Shown here: positions 1 to 9,945 of the stretch, one piece after another | Position numbering within the stretch: position 1 is the stretch's first letter | Layout: each line of letters starts with the position of its first letter | NCBI GenBank assembly: GCA_905221605.1 | Contig: CAJNDS010002807.1 | Location: 101,676-144,175 of the forward strand | Length of the DNA: 42,500 bases | Reading direction: 5' to 3' | DNA from: Symbiodinium natans | Lineage: Eukaryota > Sar > Dinophyceae > Suessiales > Symbiodiniaceae | Notes under the pieces: model-generated | Seen by the model: the letters and a program-made list of their open reading frames with translations, nothing else | What the model was told of the DNA's origin: nothing | Databases searched by the model: none | Translations under genes and position numbers: made by a program

Positions 1-338
1 GGGTTTAGGGTTTAGGGTTTAGGGTTTAGGGTTTAGGGTTTAGGGCTTAGGGTTTAGGGTTTAGGGTTTGGGGTTTAGGGTTTGGGGTTTAGGGTTTAGG
101 GTTTAGGGTTTGGGGTTTAGGGGCTTAGGCGTGGTTTCAGGAATTGTGCGTTCTGGGGCCCCCCAGCCCCGGAAGCCCAAACCCCAGAGCCCATCCCAAC
201 CCCAGGCCCTCAAGCCCAAAGTTCTAAACCTCCCTAAACCCTAAACCCCAAACCCTAAACCCTAAACCCCTAAACCCCTAAACCCTAAACCCTAAACCCC
301 AAACCCTAAACCCTAAGCCCTAAGCCTTGACCGCTGAG

Positions 339-427
339 AATCCGAAGTCTCCGGGCGACGCGTGTGGCACCGTGGAGATGAAGTTTGAGTGGCTTCAGCT
401 GTCTGGCTGGGATCCCAAGGCGGCGGT
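339..427 (+). CDS. Exon candidate, unidentified gene
   Basis: Open frame after an AG acceptor, reading GTVEMKFEWLQLSGWDPK. It ends either at 419 (AAG|GC) or at 427 (GT|GC); only the latter is in phase with the candidate at 732. The composition looks like protein rather than repeat translation. No family recognised. Confidence 0.5.
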
Positions 428-608
428 GCCTGGGCCGAGATTGGCGTCATATGGGGGCCTGATAATTAGAATAGGCCTTTGGGGGTTATGCGTAGTACAA
501 GTATAAAGGGGTCATAAGGGAAGGCCACTAGTAAGTATTCCGACCCCTATATTACATGTGATATAGGGGGGGGGGTTTATGGTGGTTCTTGGGCGAGGGT
601 ACATATGG

Positions 609-660
609 GTATTTCCGAAAATAGGGGTACCCAAAAGGGTACCCCTATTTTCGGAAACAC
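609..660. repeat. 24-bp hairpin with 4-base loop
   Basis: Arms 609-632 and 637-660 pair at 23 of 24 positions around loop aaaa, core tccgaaaataggggtaccc. Related single arms occur near 18905, 31205, 36335, 38795 and 42410. It lies 72 bases before the exon candidate at 732. Confidence 0.9.
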
Positions 661-731
661 AGCCATGTTGGCGTTTTTTCTCTTTAGAGAAGAGCCCGAA
701 AGGACAGCCCTTTGCTGATGATTTTTGTCAG

Positions 732-864
732 CGCCCTTCATGTTCTGTGTGAGTCTCCAGATCAGGCCAAGGGCTGCGTGGTCAAGGTGGGCCTCGGTCA
801 GATGTCCTTCCCTTCCTCCTTTGGGAAGTCGGCGGCCGTGTCGGCCAAGCTTGGATCGCAGGAC
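732..864 (+). CDS. Exon candidate, unidentified gene
   Basis: After tttttgtcag the frame reads ALHVLCESPDQAKGCVVKVG and continues to SFPSSFGKSAAVSAKLGSQD, with a GC donor at 865. If not spliced there it ends at TAG 871-873. It is in phase with the exon ending at 427. No family recognised. Confidence 0.5.
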
Positions 865-1210
865 GCTGCTTAGGGTTCAGGGTTTACGGTTAGGGTTTAG
901 GGTTAGGGTTTAGGGTTTGGGGTTTAAGGGGGGAAGCTGGTTGCTGAGAGCTAGGATTCAGGTTTTCAGGGCGGGGGTCTAGGGATCTCGTCACCCCAGC
1001 ACCCTCTCATACCCCAATCCCTAAAACTGCCGAATGCCTAATGCCGGAGCCTAGCCTAAATAGTTCCAAATATCAGCCCCTTGGCAGAGACCTTATACAC
1101 ACATAGACCCCGCAAAATCCCTTATACAAAATGTTTGTTGCGCCTTGAATTCGCAGCACCCTAGACCCTAAACCTCAACCCTAAACCCACCCTGTGGTCC
1201 TGTCTTCGAG

Positions 1211-1250
1211 GAAAAAGTCTCCAAGCTGAAAACAGTCACTGAGCCGTCGT
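1211..1250 (+). CDS. Exon candidate, unidentified gene
   Basis: Open frame EKVSKLKTVTEPS after cttcgag, with a GC donor at 1251. The acceptor lacks a good pyrimidine tract, so the borders are uncertain. Confidence 0.35.
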
Positions 1251-1341
1251 GCCCCGCCGACGACAGACCTTGTGTGCCCCTATATAGTACAGCACCCTTA
1301 AAAGAAAGGACCCCAACAAGGGACCCTGATCTAGAGAACTA

Positions 1342-1446
1342 TTTGGGATGTTCCCCCTGAAACTAGCAGTCCTTAAGAGGGATTATAGTAGGGGGTACTA
1401 TGATCCCTATTAAGGAGCTGTTAGTATGAGGGGCAACATCCCAAAG
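1342..1446. mobile_element. 105-bp hairpin element (GGGATGTTCCCCC family)
   Basis: Inverted ends tttgggatgttccccctga and its near-complement to 1446. The interior (cagtccttaagagggatta, ...ccctattaaggag...) matches the 38511-38602 copy. Confidence 0.9.
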
Positions 1447-1695
1447 AGCTACCCATACTGCACTCCTTAAAGTTTGCCTCTCCACGGGAAGCAGTTTAGG
1501 TGTCCGAGGCCTTCAACAGTCAAAGCGTGGCAGTGGGGCAGTGTAGTTGCCTTTAATACCCTAAACCCTAAACCTGAAACGCTGAACCCTGAACCCTGAA
1601 CCCTAAACCCTAAACCCTAAACCCTAAACCCTAAACCCTAAACCCTAAACCCTAAACCCTAAACCCCTTTTGTGGCGCGTCATGGAGCTTTGAAG

Positions 1696-1780
1696 CCGGT
1701 GGCTTGCCACGCATGTGAGGCCCGACAAGGTCTCAGTGGCCACTGCCCTGGCGAAGGTGGCCAGGCACCTGGGTCCCCAG
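1696..1780 (+). CDS. Exon candidate (PPR-like fragment?)
   Basis: Frame RWLATHVRPDKVSVATALAK, then VARHLGPQ, ending CAG|GCCCTAAACCC: the GC donor runs straight into telomere-type repeat. The 'RPD.VS...AL' pattern recalls a pentatricopeptide helix pair, but one exon cannot establish that family. Confidence 0.5.
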
Positions 1781-2120
1781 GCCCTAAACCCTAAACCCTA
1801 AACCCCAAACCCTAAACCCTAAACCCTAAACCCCAAACCCTAAACCCTAAACCCTAAACCCTAAACCCTAAACCCTAAACCCTAAACCTTGAATCCTAAA
1901 CCCTGAAAAGCTTAGAAGGATGTGAGAATGTCCACAGTTGCAGTGTCGACGCTGCTGCCGCTGCTTCTGCTTCTGCTTTGCTTCTGCTTCTGCTTCGGCT
2001 TTGCTTCTGCTGCTGCTGCTGTAGGCATCATGTTCTTGAGCTTTCGGTTTCACATCCATCCCGAAAGTTGCCCGATTCAGAAAAGAGCGCCATGCCACGC
2101 ATGACGGACTCATCTGCCAG

Positions 2121-2320
2121 GCAGTGCAAGGCGAAGGGCTTGGAGGAGCAGGCCATCATGGAGATCACCGGCTTGAGCAAGGAGCGGGGTTTAGGGTTTA
2201 GGGTTTAGGGTTTAGGGTTTAGGGTTTAGGGTTTAGGGTTTAGGGTTTAGGGTTTAGGGTTTAGGGTTTAGGGTTTAGGGCAAGGAGCGTACGAACCTGC
2301 CGCTTCAATCGAAAAGTCTG
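2121..2320 (+). CDS. Two exon candidates split by the 93-bp telomeric insert
   Basis: 2121-2181 reads QCKAKGLEEQAIMEITGLSK, and 2285-2320 reads ERTNLPLQSKSL with a GC donor at 2321. The two join in phase across the GA-AG intron 2182-2284. Upstream, 1925-2030 is a CTG/CTT-rich low-complexity stretch. No family recognised. Confidence 0.5.
2177..2289 (+). mobile_element. 93-bp TTTAGGG insertion flanked by 10-bp direct repeats
   Basis: gcaaggagcg occurs at 2177-2186 and 2280-2289 with 93 bases of pure TTTAGGG between (2187-2279), the same length as the insert at 7815-7907. Removing the insert and one repeat copy leaves a continuous frame reading GLSKERTNL. Splicing as a GA-AG intron, 2182-2284, gives exactly that junction, because both copies contain AAG|GA. 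Confidence 0.75.
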
Positions 2321-2604
2321 GCCTGATGTTGTCGGTCTTAGCACCTAAGATGATGCTGTTGGATATTGCGACCACGGGCAAATCGTTCAGAGAGGCTAGT
2401 CATGATGGCAGTGCATAGGCACAGCATGGCCAGGAGGGGGGGGGGGGGGAATGGAAATTCATGATCATGCAGCAGTCCCTTCGGCGAACCCTAAACCCTA
2501 AAATCCGAAACCCTAAACCCTAAACCTAAACCCTAAACCCCAAGCCCTAAACCCTAAACCCTAAACCCTAAGCCCTAAGCCCTAAACCCTAAACCCTAGA
2601 GCAG

Positions 2605-2710
2605 GAAGACCTGGACAGCGCCCTCGCGGTCTCCGACACGAAGGACGCGGCGGCCGCGGACGTGGTGAGGCCGGAGATCGACATGGACTTGGCGTCGCTT
2701 TGCCGGCAGG
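2605..2710 (+). CDS. Exon candidate, unidentified gene
   Basis: Acidic frame EDLDSALAVSDTKDAAAADV, then VRPEIDMDLASLCRQ, ending CAGG|GCAAGG, a strong GC donor like that at 33873. It is in phase with the exon ending at 2320, so both may belong to one gene. It could start at 2600 or 2602 at alternative AGs. Confidence 0.6.
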
Positions 2711-2719
2711 GCAAGGCCC

Positions 2720-3235
2720 CTTTGCGTTTATTTCTAGTGTTTCTATTATTGCCAGTACTACTACTATTGTTATTAGTATCATTGCAAGCCCAGTTGTGTT
2801 TATTTGTAGTAATACTACTACCATTATCATTGTTATTGTTATGATTATGATTATTATTCTTCTGCTTCTTACTCCAATGATTACTATGACTATTACTTTT
2901 ACTATTACTAGTACTATTTACTATTACAATTATTATTACTATTTCCTACTACTTTTTACTATTACTATTTACCATTACTATTACCATTACTATTTACTAT
3001 TAACTATTTACTATTTACTATTTACTATTTACTATTTACTATTTACTATTGCTATTACTATAACTATTACCATTCCTATTACTATTATTCTTACTATTGT
3101 TGTTGTTATTATTATGATTATTGTTACTATTATTCTGGTTACAAATATTGCTATTATTATTTATTGCTATTATTGTCACTGTTAGTATTCTTATTTATTA
3201 CTATTACTAGTACGACTATTTTCTCTCAGCATATG
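2720..3235. repeat. AT-rich TTACTAT/ATT low-complexity t​ract
   Basis: About 500 bases of degenerate 3- to 7-mers (ATT, TTACTA, TTACTATTTAC). It gives long meaningless open frames in several readings and lies between exon candidates ending at 2710 and starting at 3314, so it is probably intron filling. Confidence 0.9.
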
Positions 3236-3313
3236 GGTTTGGACACCTCGCAGTTCACTGTTGAAGACTCGATGTTGTCGCCTGATACATGCTGGCGTGG
3301 GTGTTCCCTGCAG

Positions 3314-3383
3314 TGCAAGGTTTTACTTCTCGGTTGATGCCACGGATGTGAACAACATGGAGCTCACAATCACTGCGCCTCAG
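3314..3383 (+). CDS. Exon candidate, unidentified gene
   Basis: After ttccctgcag the frame reads ARFYFSVDATDVNNMELTIT, then APQ. The alternating hydrophobic pattern suggests a beta-sandwich domain. The donor could be GC at 3375, or the exon could run on to a TGA near 3437. Confidence 0.5.
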
Positions 3384-4031
3384 CATATTTTTTATGTCGG
3401 GACAATGCAGAGGTGTCACAGTTCCACGACGTGTTGACACGGTTCTTCCCTCGTTGTACTCTCCCTCCCCCCACGACCCAGCGGGCCCTTCCGCGCCCCA
3501 AACTCATGCAAAGTCAGGCGCTGGATGCAAAGTTGAAGCCCTACGCCACTTGGAGTTACCAAGCTCCTAAGGACCCACAGTGGGCCCCTTATTCCCTTTT
3601 TCTTCGGGTTGAGGGTCTCTTTGTTGCCATGTTAAACCAAAAAGGGACCCTCGTTATTCCCTAGGTCATTCTTGGGGGTTTAAATTCTCATCGCGCGCTT
3701 GTAACATAGCTGACGCGGAAGTGGATCCCTGGCTTTTATTCTGGAGTTTCGGCCCTAAGCCCCCTAAGCCCTAAACCCCAAACCCTGAGCCCTGAACCCT
3801 GAACCCTAAACCCTAAACCCGAACCCCTAAACAACCCCGAACCTTGAACCTAAACCTGAACCCTGAACCCTAAACCCCATATGAAGGAGGGTTTATATTT
3901 CTTGTACCCCCAAAAGGACACCCGGAATATACACTCACCAATATCAAAAGGGAACCTTATATACACACCAATAACAGTAATATAAACCCTGTTTCATATC
4001 AGTCAGACCTCGGAAGCTGGATCTTTGCCAG

Positions 4032-4085
4032 GCCACCTTTACCTCGTCCGTGAAAGATGTCTCGGCCGCTGTGGGCGAGCGCAAG
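4032..4085 (+). CDS. Exon candidate, unidentified gene
   Basis: After ttgccag the frame reads ATFTSSVKDVSAAVGERK with GC donor at 4086. The frame stays open beyond (ARTLKLNEGAGG), so the true donor may lie further on. Multiple of three, phase 0. Confidence 0.5.
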
Positions 4086-4239
4086 GCGCGGACGTTGAAG
4101 CTGAACGAAGGCGCCGGGGGGTTGACGAGAATGGGGTTTAGGGTTTGGGGTTTAGGGTTTGGGGTTTGTGGTTTAGGGTTGAGGGTTTGGGGCTTAGGGT
4201 TCAGGGTTTAGGGTTCAGGCAGGAGGATTGAGGATTTAG

Positions 4240-5390
4240 GGTTGCGCTCTGCTGTGCGGAGCTTGAGATCCCTTGCCGCAGCATGCTGTGAGATGCCTGC
4301 GCTCGGATCGGCTGCAAAAGAAGGGAGGTGGCGTGCCCTGGAACCCACCTCGGTAGGCCACTGGAACATGTTTCGTTTTCCCTTATGGGGTTTAAGAGGA
4401 CCATATTTAGGAGTATTTTTCAGAGAGTTTGGAGGTCAGTCCTAGCCGCTTTGTGTGCTTTGTGTGAAGTTATTGAGCCTCTGCCAACTGCAGGTGAGGG
4501 CTCTGTCCAGACGGATCTCGAAGTCTGCCTCTTTGCAATTAGCTGAACATGCTGCGGCCGATGGGGTGGGCGGTCGAGGGACCACCCTTCCCTCTGTCAA
4601 GAACCGGGCTTCCGGCCATTTGGGCCGGTTGCCGGAGTAAGCTTAGGATGCTGTTTCACGCCGTTTTACCCGTCATGCCCAGGCGTTTAGGTCCTGGGCT
4701 CGTTAATGTCCCCGGCCCCTCAGCTGGCCTTGCCGCGGGGTGGCCGTGGGCCGACAGAAGCCTGAGTCGTTCGAAGAGTGCGGAGGAGGCGGAGCAAGGG
4801 GGCGCAGCGGCAAAGATGACCTCACATTTAGACAAGCAGAATAATGTAGAATAGTATACAACAATACTCATATATATATATATGTATATAGATAGATATT
4901 AACAATAACAACAATAATCATAACAATGGATCAGTCCTCTGCTTGAAGCCTCGATTTAACCGCACTCTGGGATGAGGCTCCGGGCTCTAACCACAGAGAC
5001 AGGGCTTCATATCGGCAAGCTCTGCGCGACACTTTTTGCTTTGCGGAGAAAATTGGTTTGGGGTTTAGGGTTTAGGGTCTAGGGTAGTGGCAAAACCATG
5101 CAAAGCCCGACAAGAAAAGTTCGGAGCAGATAGCGCCTGCTTTTCAGGTGCTTGTAACCTGGCCCTGACACTTCCTGAAGGGCTTAGGTTGAGGTCTATT
5201 TGTTAGGACGTCGGGTTCGCAGCGTGTTTGGTGCATGGCGGACAAGCCTTAAGCACTGGTAACTAACTTGCACTTTCGCCCGTAACAACCCGAAACCCTA
5301 AATCCTTTTTCCACCCACGACCCCTTGAAACCTTAGACCCTAAACCCTAAACCATAAACCCTAAACCCTAATCCCTCAACCCCTTAAAAC
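4240..5390. other. Low-information stretch with weak coding signs
   Basis: There is a possible exon after ctgcag at 4492 (frame VRALSRRISKSASLQLAEHA). A second ambiguous open segment runs to about 4850 in two overlapping frames. A short TA/TAGA microsatellite lies at 4867-4905 and a brief TTTAGGG tract at 5056-5090. Nothing else is supportable. Confidence 0.3.
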
Positions 5391-5392
5391 GT

Positions 5393-5440
5393 AGCCGAGG
5401 TGCAGGTCGAAGTCGACGAATGACACCAGCCAGGGTTTAG
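5393..5440 (+). CDS. Short exon candidate near a possible gene end
   Basis: Between acgtag and a TTTAGGG tract the sequence reads AEVQVEVDE followed by TGA in one frame and PRCRSKSTNDTSQ in another. Either a terminal exon or a ~40-base internal exon fits; the frame cannot be decided. Confidence 0.25.
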   Translation, partial: SRGAGRSRRMTPARV

Positions 5441-5509
5441 GGGGGGTTCAGGGTTTAGGGTTTAGGGGTTAGAGCAACAATAAGGGTACAACGGGTACAA
5501 CCATCAACC

Positions 5510-5765
5510 GTGGCGGCTAGTCTTAGTGTGTGCTCGTTATTGGTAGTTGTTGGTAGATGTTGTGAGCATTTGGTAGCAGCAATTGCTAGTTGTTCGTGAT
5601 TCATAGACGTTACTTATTCGTGCTTATAGTTACTGGTAGTTGTTTACGGTTGTTTGCAGTTGTTTCCGGTTGCTTTCAGTTGTTTATAGTTGCTTATAGA
5701 GGTTTGTAGCCGTTTATACCTTTAGATGTATAAGGTTTTTCATAGCTATTTAACGGTTTATTATC
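5510..5765. repeat. Degenerate TTG/GTT-rich repeat
   Basis: Loose reiterations of tagttgtttgcggttgtttc-like words without a fixed period. No coding signal. Confidence 0.7.
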
Positions 5766-6082
5766 AGCCATTCAGCTGTGTATAGTCATAGCCCTAAACC
5801 CTAAACCCTAAACCCTAAACCCTGAACCCTGAACCCTGAACCCTGAACCCTGAACCCTAAACCCTAAACCCTAAACCCTAAACCCTCAACCCTAAACCCT
5901 CAACCCTAACGCTTTAAGACGCCCTTTGTGCAAGCATGGGGTCAACAACGGGATGCATCCAATCCTCTCGAATCTCTTCCCTTGCATGGGGGCAAGTATC
6001 GTTAGGGTTTAGGGTTTAGGGTTTAGGGTTTAGGGTTTAGGGTTTAGGGTTTAGGGTTTAGGGTTTAGGGAGTGACCTGCAG

Positions 6083-8927
6083 GTCTTTCCTCGGTTTGAC
6101 TTGCCCTGCATTGCTGGTGGAGAATTCGCATTTAACTCCTATTCTGAGAGCTGCTAGCAGCGGTGGGGCAATGAACATGCTCTTACCGCTTGGAGTTTGA
6201 ATAGCTTAGAGCTTAGAGCTTAGAGCGTGCTTGCATAGATACCGAAGCAGCTTCCTGTCGATGTGCCGGTCGGCCACTCTGGAATGCCTCCTCACAGCAC
6301 AGGGTAGTGCAGGGGTTTAGGGTTCAGGGTTTAGGGTTTAGGGGCACTAAGTGCGATGTCGAGACTGCACACAGTCACTGGAAGCCGATCGCACTTCGAA
6401 TGGCTGTGGGCCGAGATGGGGAGCAGACTTCGAAAGTCTTCGAGGCATGCGTTGTAGACTGCAGAGGAAGAAAGGCTGCCCGACCCCGCTTGCCGCGCAT
6501 GCGCGAAGCTCTCCGCTTGATGGTTCGGACTTCGGACTTAAGACCCTGAACCCTGCAAACCTTGAACCCTCAGGCCTGGCAATCTGAAACCTAAGCCCGA
6601 AGCCCTTTAAGTGCCCCAGTGTGGCCCTTCTGAAATGCCCCCAGGTCCTGGCTTTGTTTCCGAGGAATGGGCGCACGTGCTGGCCTGGGACCTCTTCGTG
6701 GGGCGCTGTGGCCTCAGCTGTCTACTCGATTAGGATGAGAGCCGTGTTCAACCAAACCTAGACACGCACTAAACCCTAAACCCTAAACCCTAAACCCTAA
6801 ACCCTAAACCCTAAACCCTAAACCCTAAACCCTGGCGGGTCCACAACAGACCCGCGCAAAACTGTGGCCCCACCAGCACACCTGAGATGCAGGACTTAGG
6901 TCACCGCCTTTAGTGTTGAGAAACGACGCCTTTCTGCTCCCCAGTGCGCCTAAAAGCAAGAACTTCCAACCATTTCTGCCCAGAAGAAGGTTTGACCTTC
7001 TCGGAATGGAGACGATGTAGACCATGGACGTCATCATGCTTGGCCCATGGATGCTCTCTTCTCATCAGAGCAGAGTAGAGCATGGACGTCATCATGCTTG
7101 GACCCTGGATGCTCTCTTCCCAGAACGGAGTAGACCATGGACGTCATCATGGTTGGGCCATGGCAGTGCAGAAAACATGTAGACCATGGACGTCATCATG
7201 CTTGGGCCATGGATGCTCTCTTCTCATCAGAACAGAGTAGACCATGGACGTCATCATGCTTGGGCCATGGATACTCTCTTCCCAGAACGGATTAGACTAT
7301 GGACGTCATCATGGTTGGGCCATGGATGCTCTCTTCTAACTATGGTGAAGCAAACGTGTTAGTTAGACCCATGGCTGGGCAGAAGCGGATGCAAGCAAGA
7401 CAGGGCTTAGTTTAGGATACGTCGAAAGTGCGAAGTAGTGCAAAAAAACCCACAAATGCCAGTGCAGTCTACGGATGCCCAAAAAATTGCAGGACGATTT
7501 TGGATAAAAATTGCGGGGATGAGGTGATGGGCGAAACCCAGGAAACATCGGTATTTACAGGGGATTCTGAGGGCAACAGTGCCAAACTGCCGAAAACGCG
7601 TGGGTCTGTTATGGCCCCGCCTAGCCCTAAACCCTAAACCCTAAACCCTAAACCCTAAACCCTAAACCCTAAACCCTAAACCCTAAACCCTAAACCCTAA
7701 ACCCTAAACCCTACACCGTGTGTGTACACACACACACAAAACCTAAACCCCAAAGCCTGAACCCCAGACCCTAGCAGAAAGGACAAAACCGTCCCGACCC
7801 AGAGGTTGGATCTAAACCCTAAACCCTAAACCCTAAACCCTAAACCCTAAACCCTAAACCCTAAACCCTAAACCCTAAACCCTAAACCCTAAACCCTAAA
7901 CCCTAAACGACCCAGAGGTTGGATCTACCTGGACGGCCAGCGGCGTGGCATCTTTACCTCGCACTCTGCGCTGGGCTCACATTGAGACCGGGGGGGCGGG
8001 AGGGGGGGGGGTTAATGATAAGAATAATGATCATAGTAACAATAGTCGTAATAATAATAATACTGCTAATAATGATAATAATGATAACAATAATAAGAAT
8101 ACTAATAATTACTAATCATAATGATAGTAATAATAATGATGAGAATGATTTGTGCCTGCGCTTTGTTGCTTTGGTGCCGTTCGTCACCCTCAACTCGAAG
8201 GTGTTTTCCTCACCTCCCTGAGCCCGAAGCCCTCAACGCTGAAGCCCTAAACAGTGCAAAGCCCTAAGCCCCTAAACCCTAAGCCCCTAAACCCTAAACC
8301 CTAAACCCTAAACCCTAAACCCTAAACCCTAAACCCTAAACCCTAAACCCTAAACCCTAAACCCTAAACCCTAAACCCTAAACCCTAAACCCTAAACTGC
8401 AGGTGCTTTTCTGTAACTTGATCGGACCTCCTGGGCTCCTCATGCATGCGATCACCTGCCTCGTTGTGGGGAAGGCGAGGAGCTGCTCCAAGGGATTTTA
8501 GGGTTTAGGGTTTAGGGTTTAGGGTTTAGGGTTTAGGGTTTAGGGTTTAGGGTCTAGGGTTTAGGGTTTAGGGTTGAGGCTTTGGGGTTCAGGTATTAGC
8601 GTTTAGGGCTTTTAGGGTTTAGATTCTGGATGTGGGGGGGTTTGCAGTGTTTTCGGGTTTCAGGGTTTTGGGTTTCGGCGTTTAGGACTTTGCAGGGTTT
8701 ACAGGCTTCGGGGTTTTTGCAGCGTATGGGCTTTCGCCGTTAGGGACGCCCTTTGCCCCAAGCCCTCAATCCTAAACCCTCCTACCACCCCCCCCCCCCC
8801 AAGCATAAACCCGAAACCCTAAGCCCTAAACCCCCTAAACCCCAAACCCTCAACCCCAAACCCTCCTCCCTACCTGCAGCAGCGTCAGGGCCTGCCAAAG
8901 GAAGAGGGCCTGGAGGATCCGAAGTGA
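6083..8927 (+). CDS. ABA4-like (DUF4281) membrane protein, 3' five exons
   Basis: Exons 6083-6116, 6645-6704, 7918-7967, 8403-8474 and 8889-8927 (TGA stop) join in phase to 84 codons plus stop. The product contains EEWAHVLAWDLFVGRWIYLDG, then TSHSVLFCNLIGPPGLLMH. This is the DUF4281 signature: W.H.L..DLF..R, DG, T.HS...C....P.G...H. Arabidopsis ABA4, which is needed for neoxanthin formation in plastids, belongs to this family, so a plastid membrane role in carotenoid metabolism is an inference. Introns are 6117-6644 (GT-AG), 6705-7917, 7968-8402 and 8475-8888 (all GC-AG), each holding telomere-type repeats. The N-terminal transit and first membrane segments should lie upstream of 6083; I did not find them. 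The last exon could start at 8880 in the same frame. Confidence 0.88.
7018..7335. repeat. Six-copy tandem repeat (50-58 bp) with GACGTCATC core
   Basis: The word atggacgtcatcatg starts at 7024, 7082, 7137, 7187, 7244 and 7299; the copy at 7082 follows gagc rather than gacc. The units also share ggccatggatgctctcttc and alternate between two tail types (ctcatcagaacag and ccagaacgga). The array sits in ABA4-like intron 6705-7917. Confidence 0.9.
7795..7927 (+). mobile_element. 93-bp CCCTAAA insertion flanked by 20-bp direct repeats
   Basis: The 20-base string cgacccagaggttggatcta occurs at 7795-7814 and again at 7908-7927. Everything between (7815-7907, 93 bases) is uninterrupted CCCTAAA repeat. 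The right copy carries the acceptor and first codons of ABA4-like exon 7918-7967; the left copy is the same exon start cut off within the Tyr codon. This has the form of an insertion with target-site duplication, or of repeat-primed repair of a staggered break, in which the duplicated acceptor lets splicing remove the insert. Confidence 0.85.
8017..8145. repeat. AAT/GAT-rich low complexity
   Basis: Degenerate AATAAT/GATAAT repeat preceded by G runs at 7990-8010, inside ABA4-like intron 7968-8402. Confidence 0.85.
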
Positions 8928-8929
8928 GA

Positions 8930-9553
8930 GACCCGGCTTAGGGCGCCTTTGGGAGTGTTTTGGGGGGTTTAGGGTTTGGGGTTTAGGGTTTAGGGTTTAG
9001 GGTTTCGGGGTTCAGGGTTCAGGGGATTCCTTTGGGGTGTTTTGGGGGGCTTTCAAGGTCTAGCGATAACACGGAAGCAGCTCTTTAGACGCATGCCCAG
9101 CGGAACTGCAAAAGCGATCTTGGCGACCGCGGCAGGACGCAAAAGCGCCAACCCGAGGCCCGAACCCAAAGCCCTAAACCAGCTAAGCCCTAAACCCAAC
9201 CGATTTGCCGAGATCTCTTGAGTCCCTGCTGTGTGGGGACGCGAGTGGGGGTTGAACCATTTGATGGTTGCCGAGAAGGAGCGTACTACAAAGGGAGACT
9301 TTGAAAGAGCCCGTGAGGCTGGTCGCCCCCCCCCCCCTATGTATCTTGAATGGCTTGAATCTTGCTGCCGCACCATCCGCTCAAGCGCCAAGGCGTCGTA
9401 CATGTGTCTGCTGCAGTCGTCACCGAACAGATCTCACCGGCTAAGCTTTATTCTTTGTGAAAAGATCTCGGTCACTTCACCACGAAACACATCCAAGTGG
9501 CACGTTGCAGATTCTCTGCACCAGTCGGAAGCCAGCACGTCATAGTTTAGCAG
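8930..9553. other. Intergenic or intronic stretch after the ABA4-like stop
   Basis: Holds a TTTAGGG tract (8960-9025), a short degenerate tract near 9165-9205 and a C run (9329-9337). The frame from 9231 is open for 104 codons, with no recognised motif. Confidence 0.4.
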
Positions 9554-9682
9554 GTTAACAAGCACTGCGCTCCATGCAAGTTTGGCGTGGAGTTGCAGTT
9601 GCTCACCAGTGCGGGAGCCTCAGACTTGCGGCACGCTTGTGTTGCCTTTGTGGCGCATGTGTTCGTCAACCTTTGGATGTCG
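9554..9682 (+). CDS. Exon candidate with CxxC, unidentified gene
   Basis: After tttagcag the frame reads VNKHCAPCKFGVELQLLTSA, then GASDLRHACVAFVAHVFVNL and WMS, with donor TCG|GCAAGC. It is 43 codons, phase 0-0. The CAPC pair might bind a metal; no family recognised. A second frame (9574-9855) is also open, so certainty is limited. Confidence 0.45.
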
Positions 9683-9909
9683 GCAAGCACCTGAGGAAGG
9701 GGAGCCCCCCTGCGTGTCCAGATGGGACAGCAGGACCTGGGGATCAAATTTCCTGCATGTACTGCAGATTTTGTTTTGTTGATGCAGCGAGCGAATTTCT
9801 CATCAAAGAGACCCCCTCCCCCTCCCCAAAAGGGGACCCTAGTTTTGAACCCTAAAACCCTAAACCCTAAACCCTAAACCCAAAACCCTCCACCCTAGCT
9901 GAGAACAGC

Positions 9910-9926
9910 CCCCCCCCCCCCCCCCC
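9910..9926. repeat. Poly-C run just upstream of an exon
   Basis: Seventeen Cs about 20 bases before the acceptor at 9945, in the place of a pyrimidine tract. Confidence 0.8.
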
Positions 9927-9945
9927 GGCAACGTGCATCCTTCAG

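Noticed and set aside
2700-3185. 161-codon open frame
   Set aside because: Ile/Thr/Tyr-only translation of the TTACTAT low-complexity tract.
4860-4905. TATA-type promoter (atatatatatatatg)
   Set aside because: A TA microsatellite; dinoflagellate promoters lack a usable TATA consensus and no gene start is placed here.
7018-7335. CRISPR array
   Set aside because: The spacers are themselves repeated and the organism is eukaryotic; an ordinary minisatellite.
9231-9545. 104-codon frame
   Set aside because: Open by length only; no motif, and other frames in the same stretch are open too.
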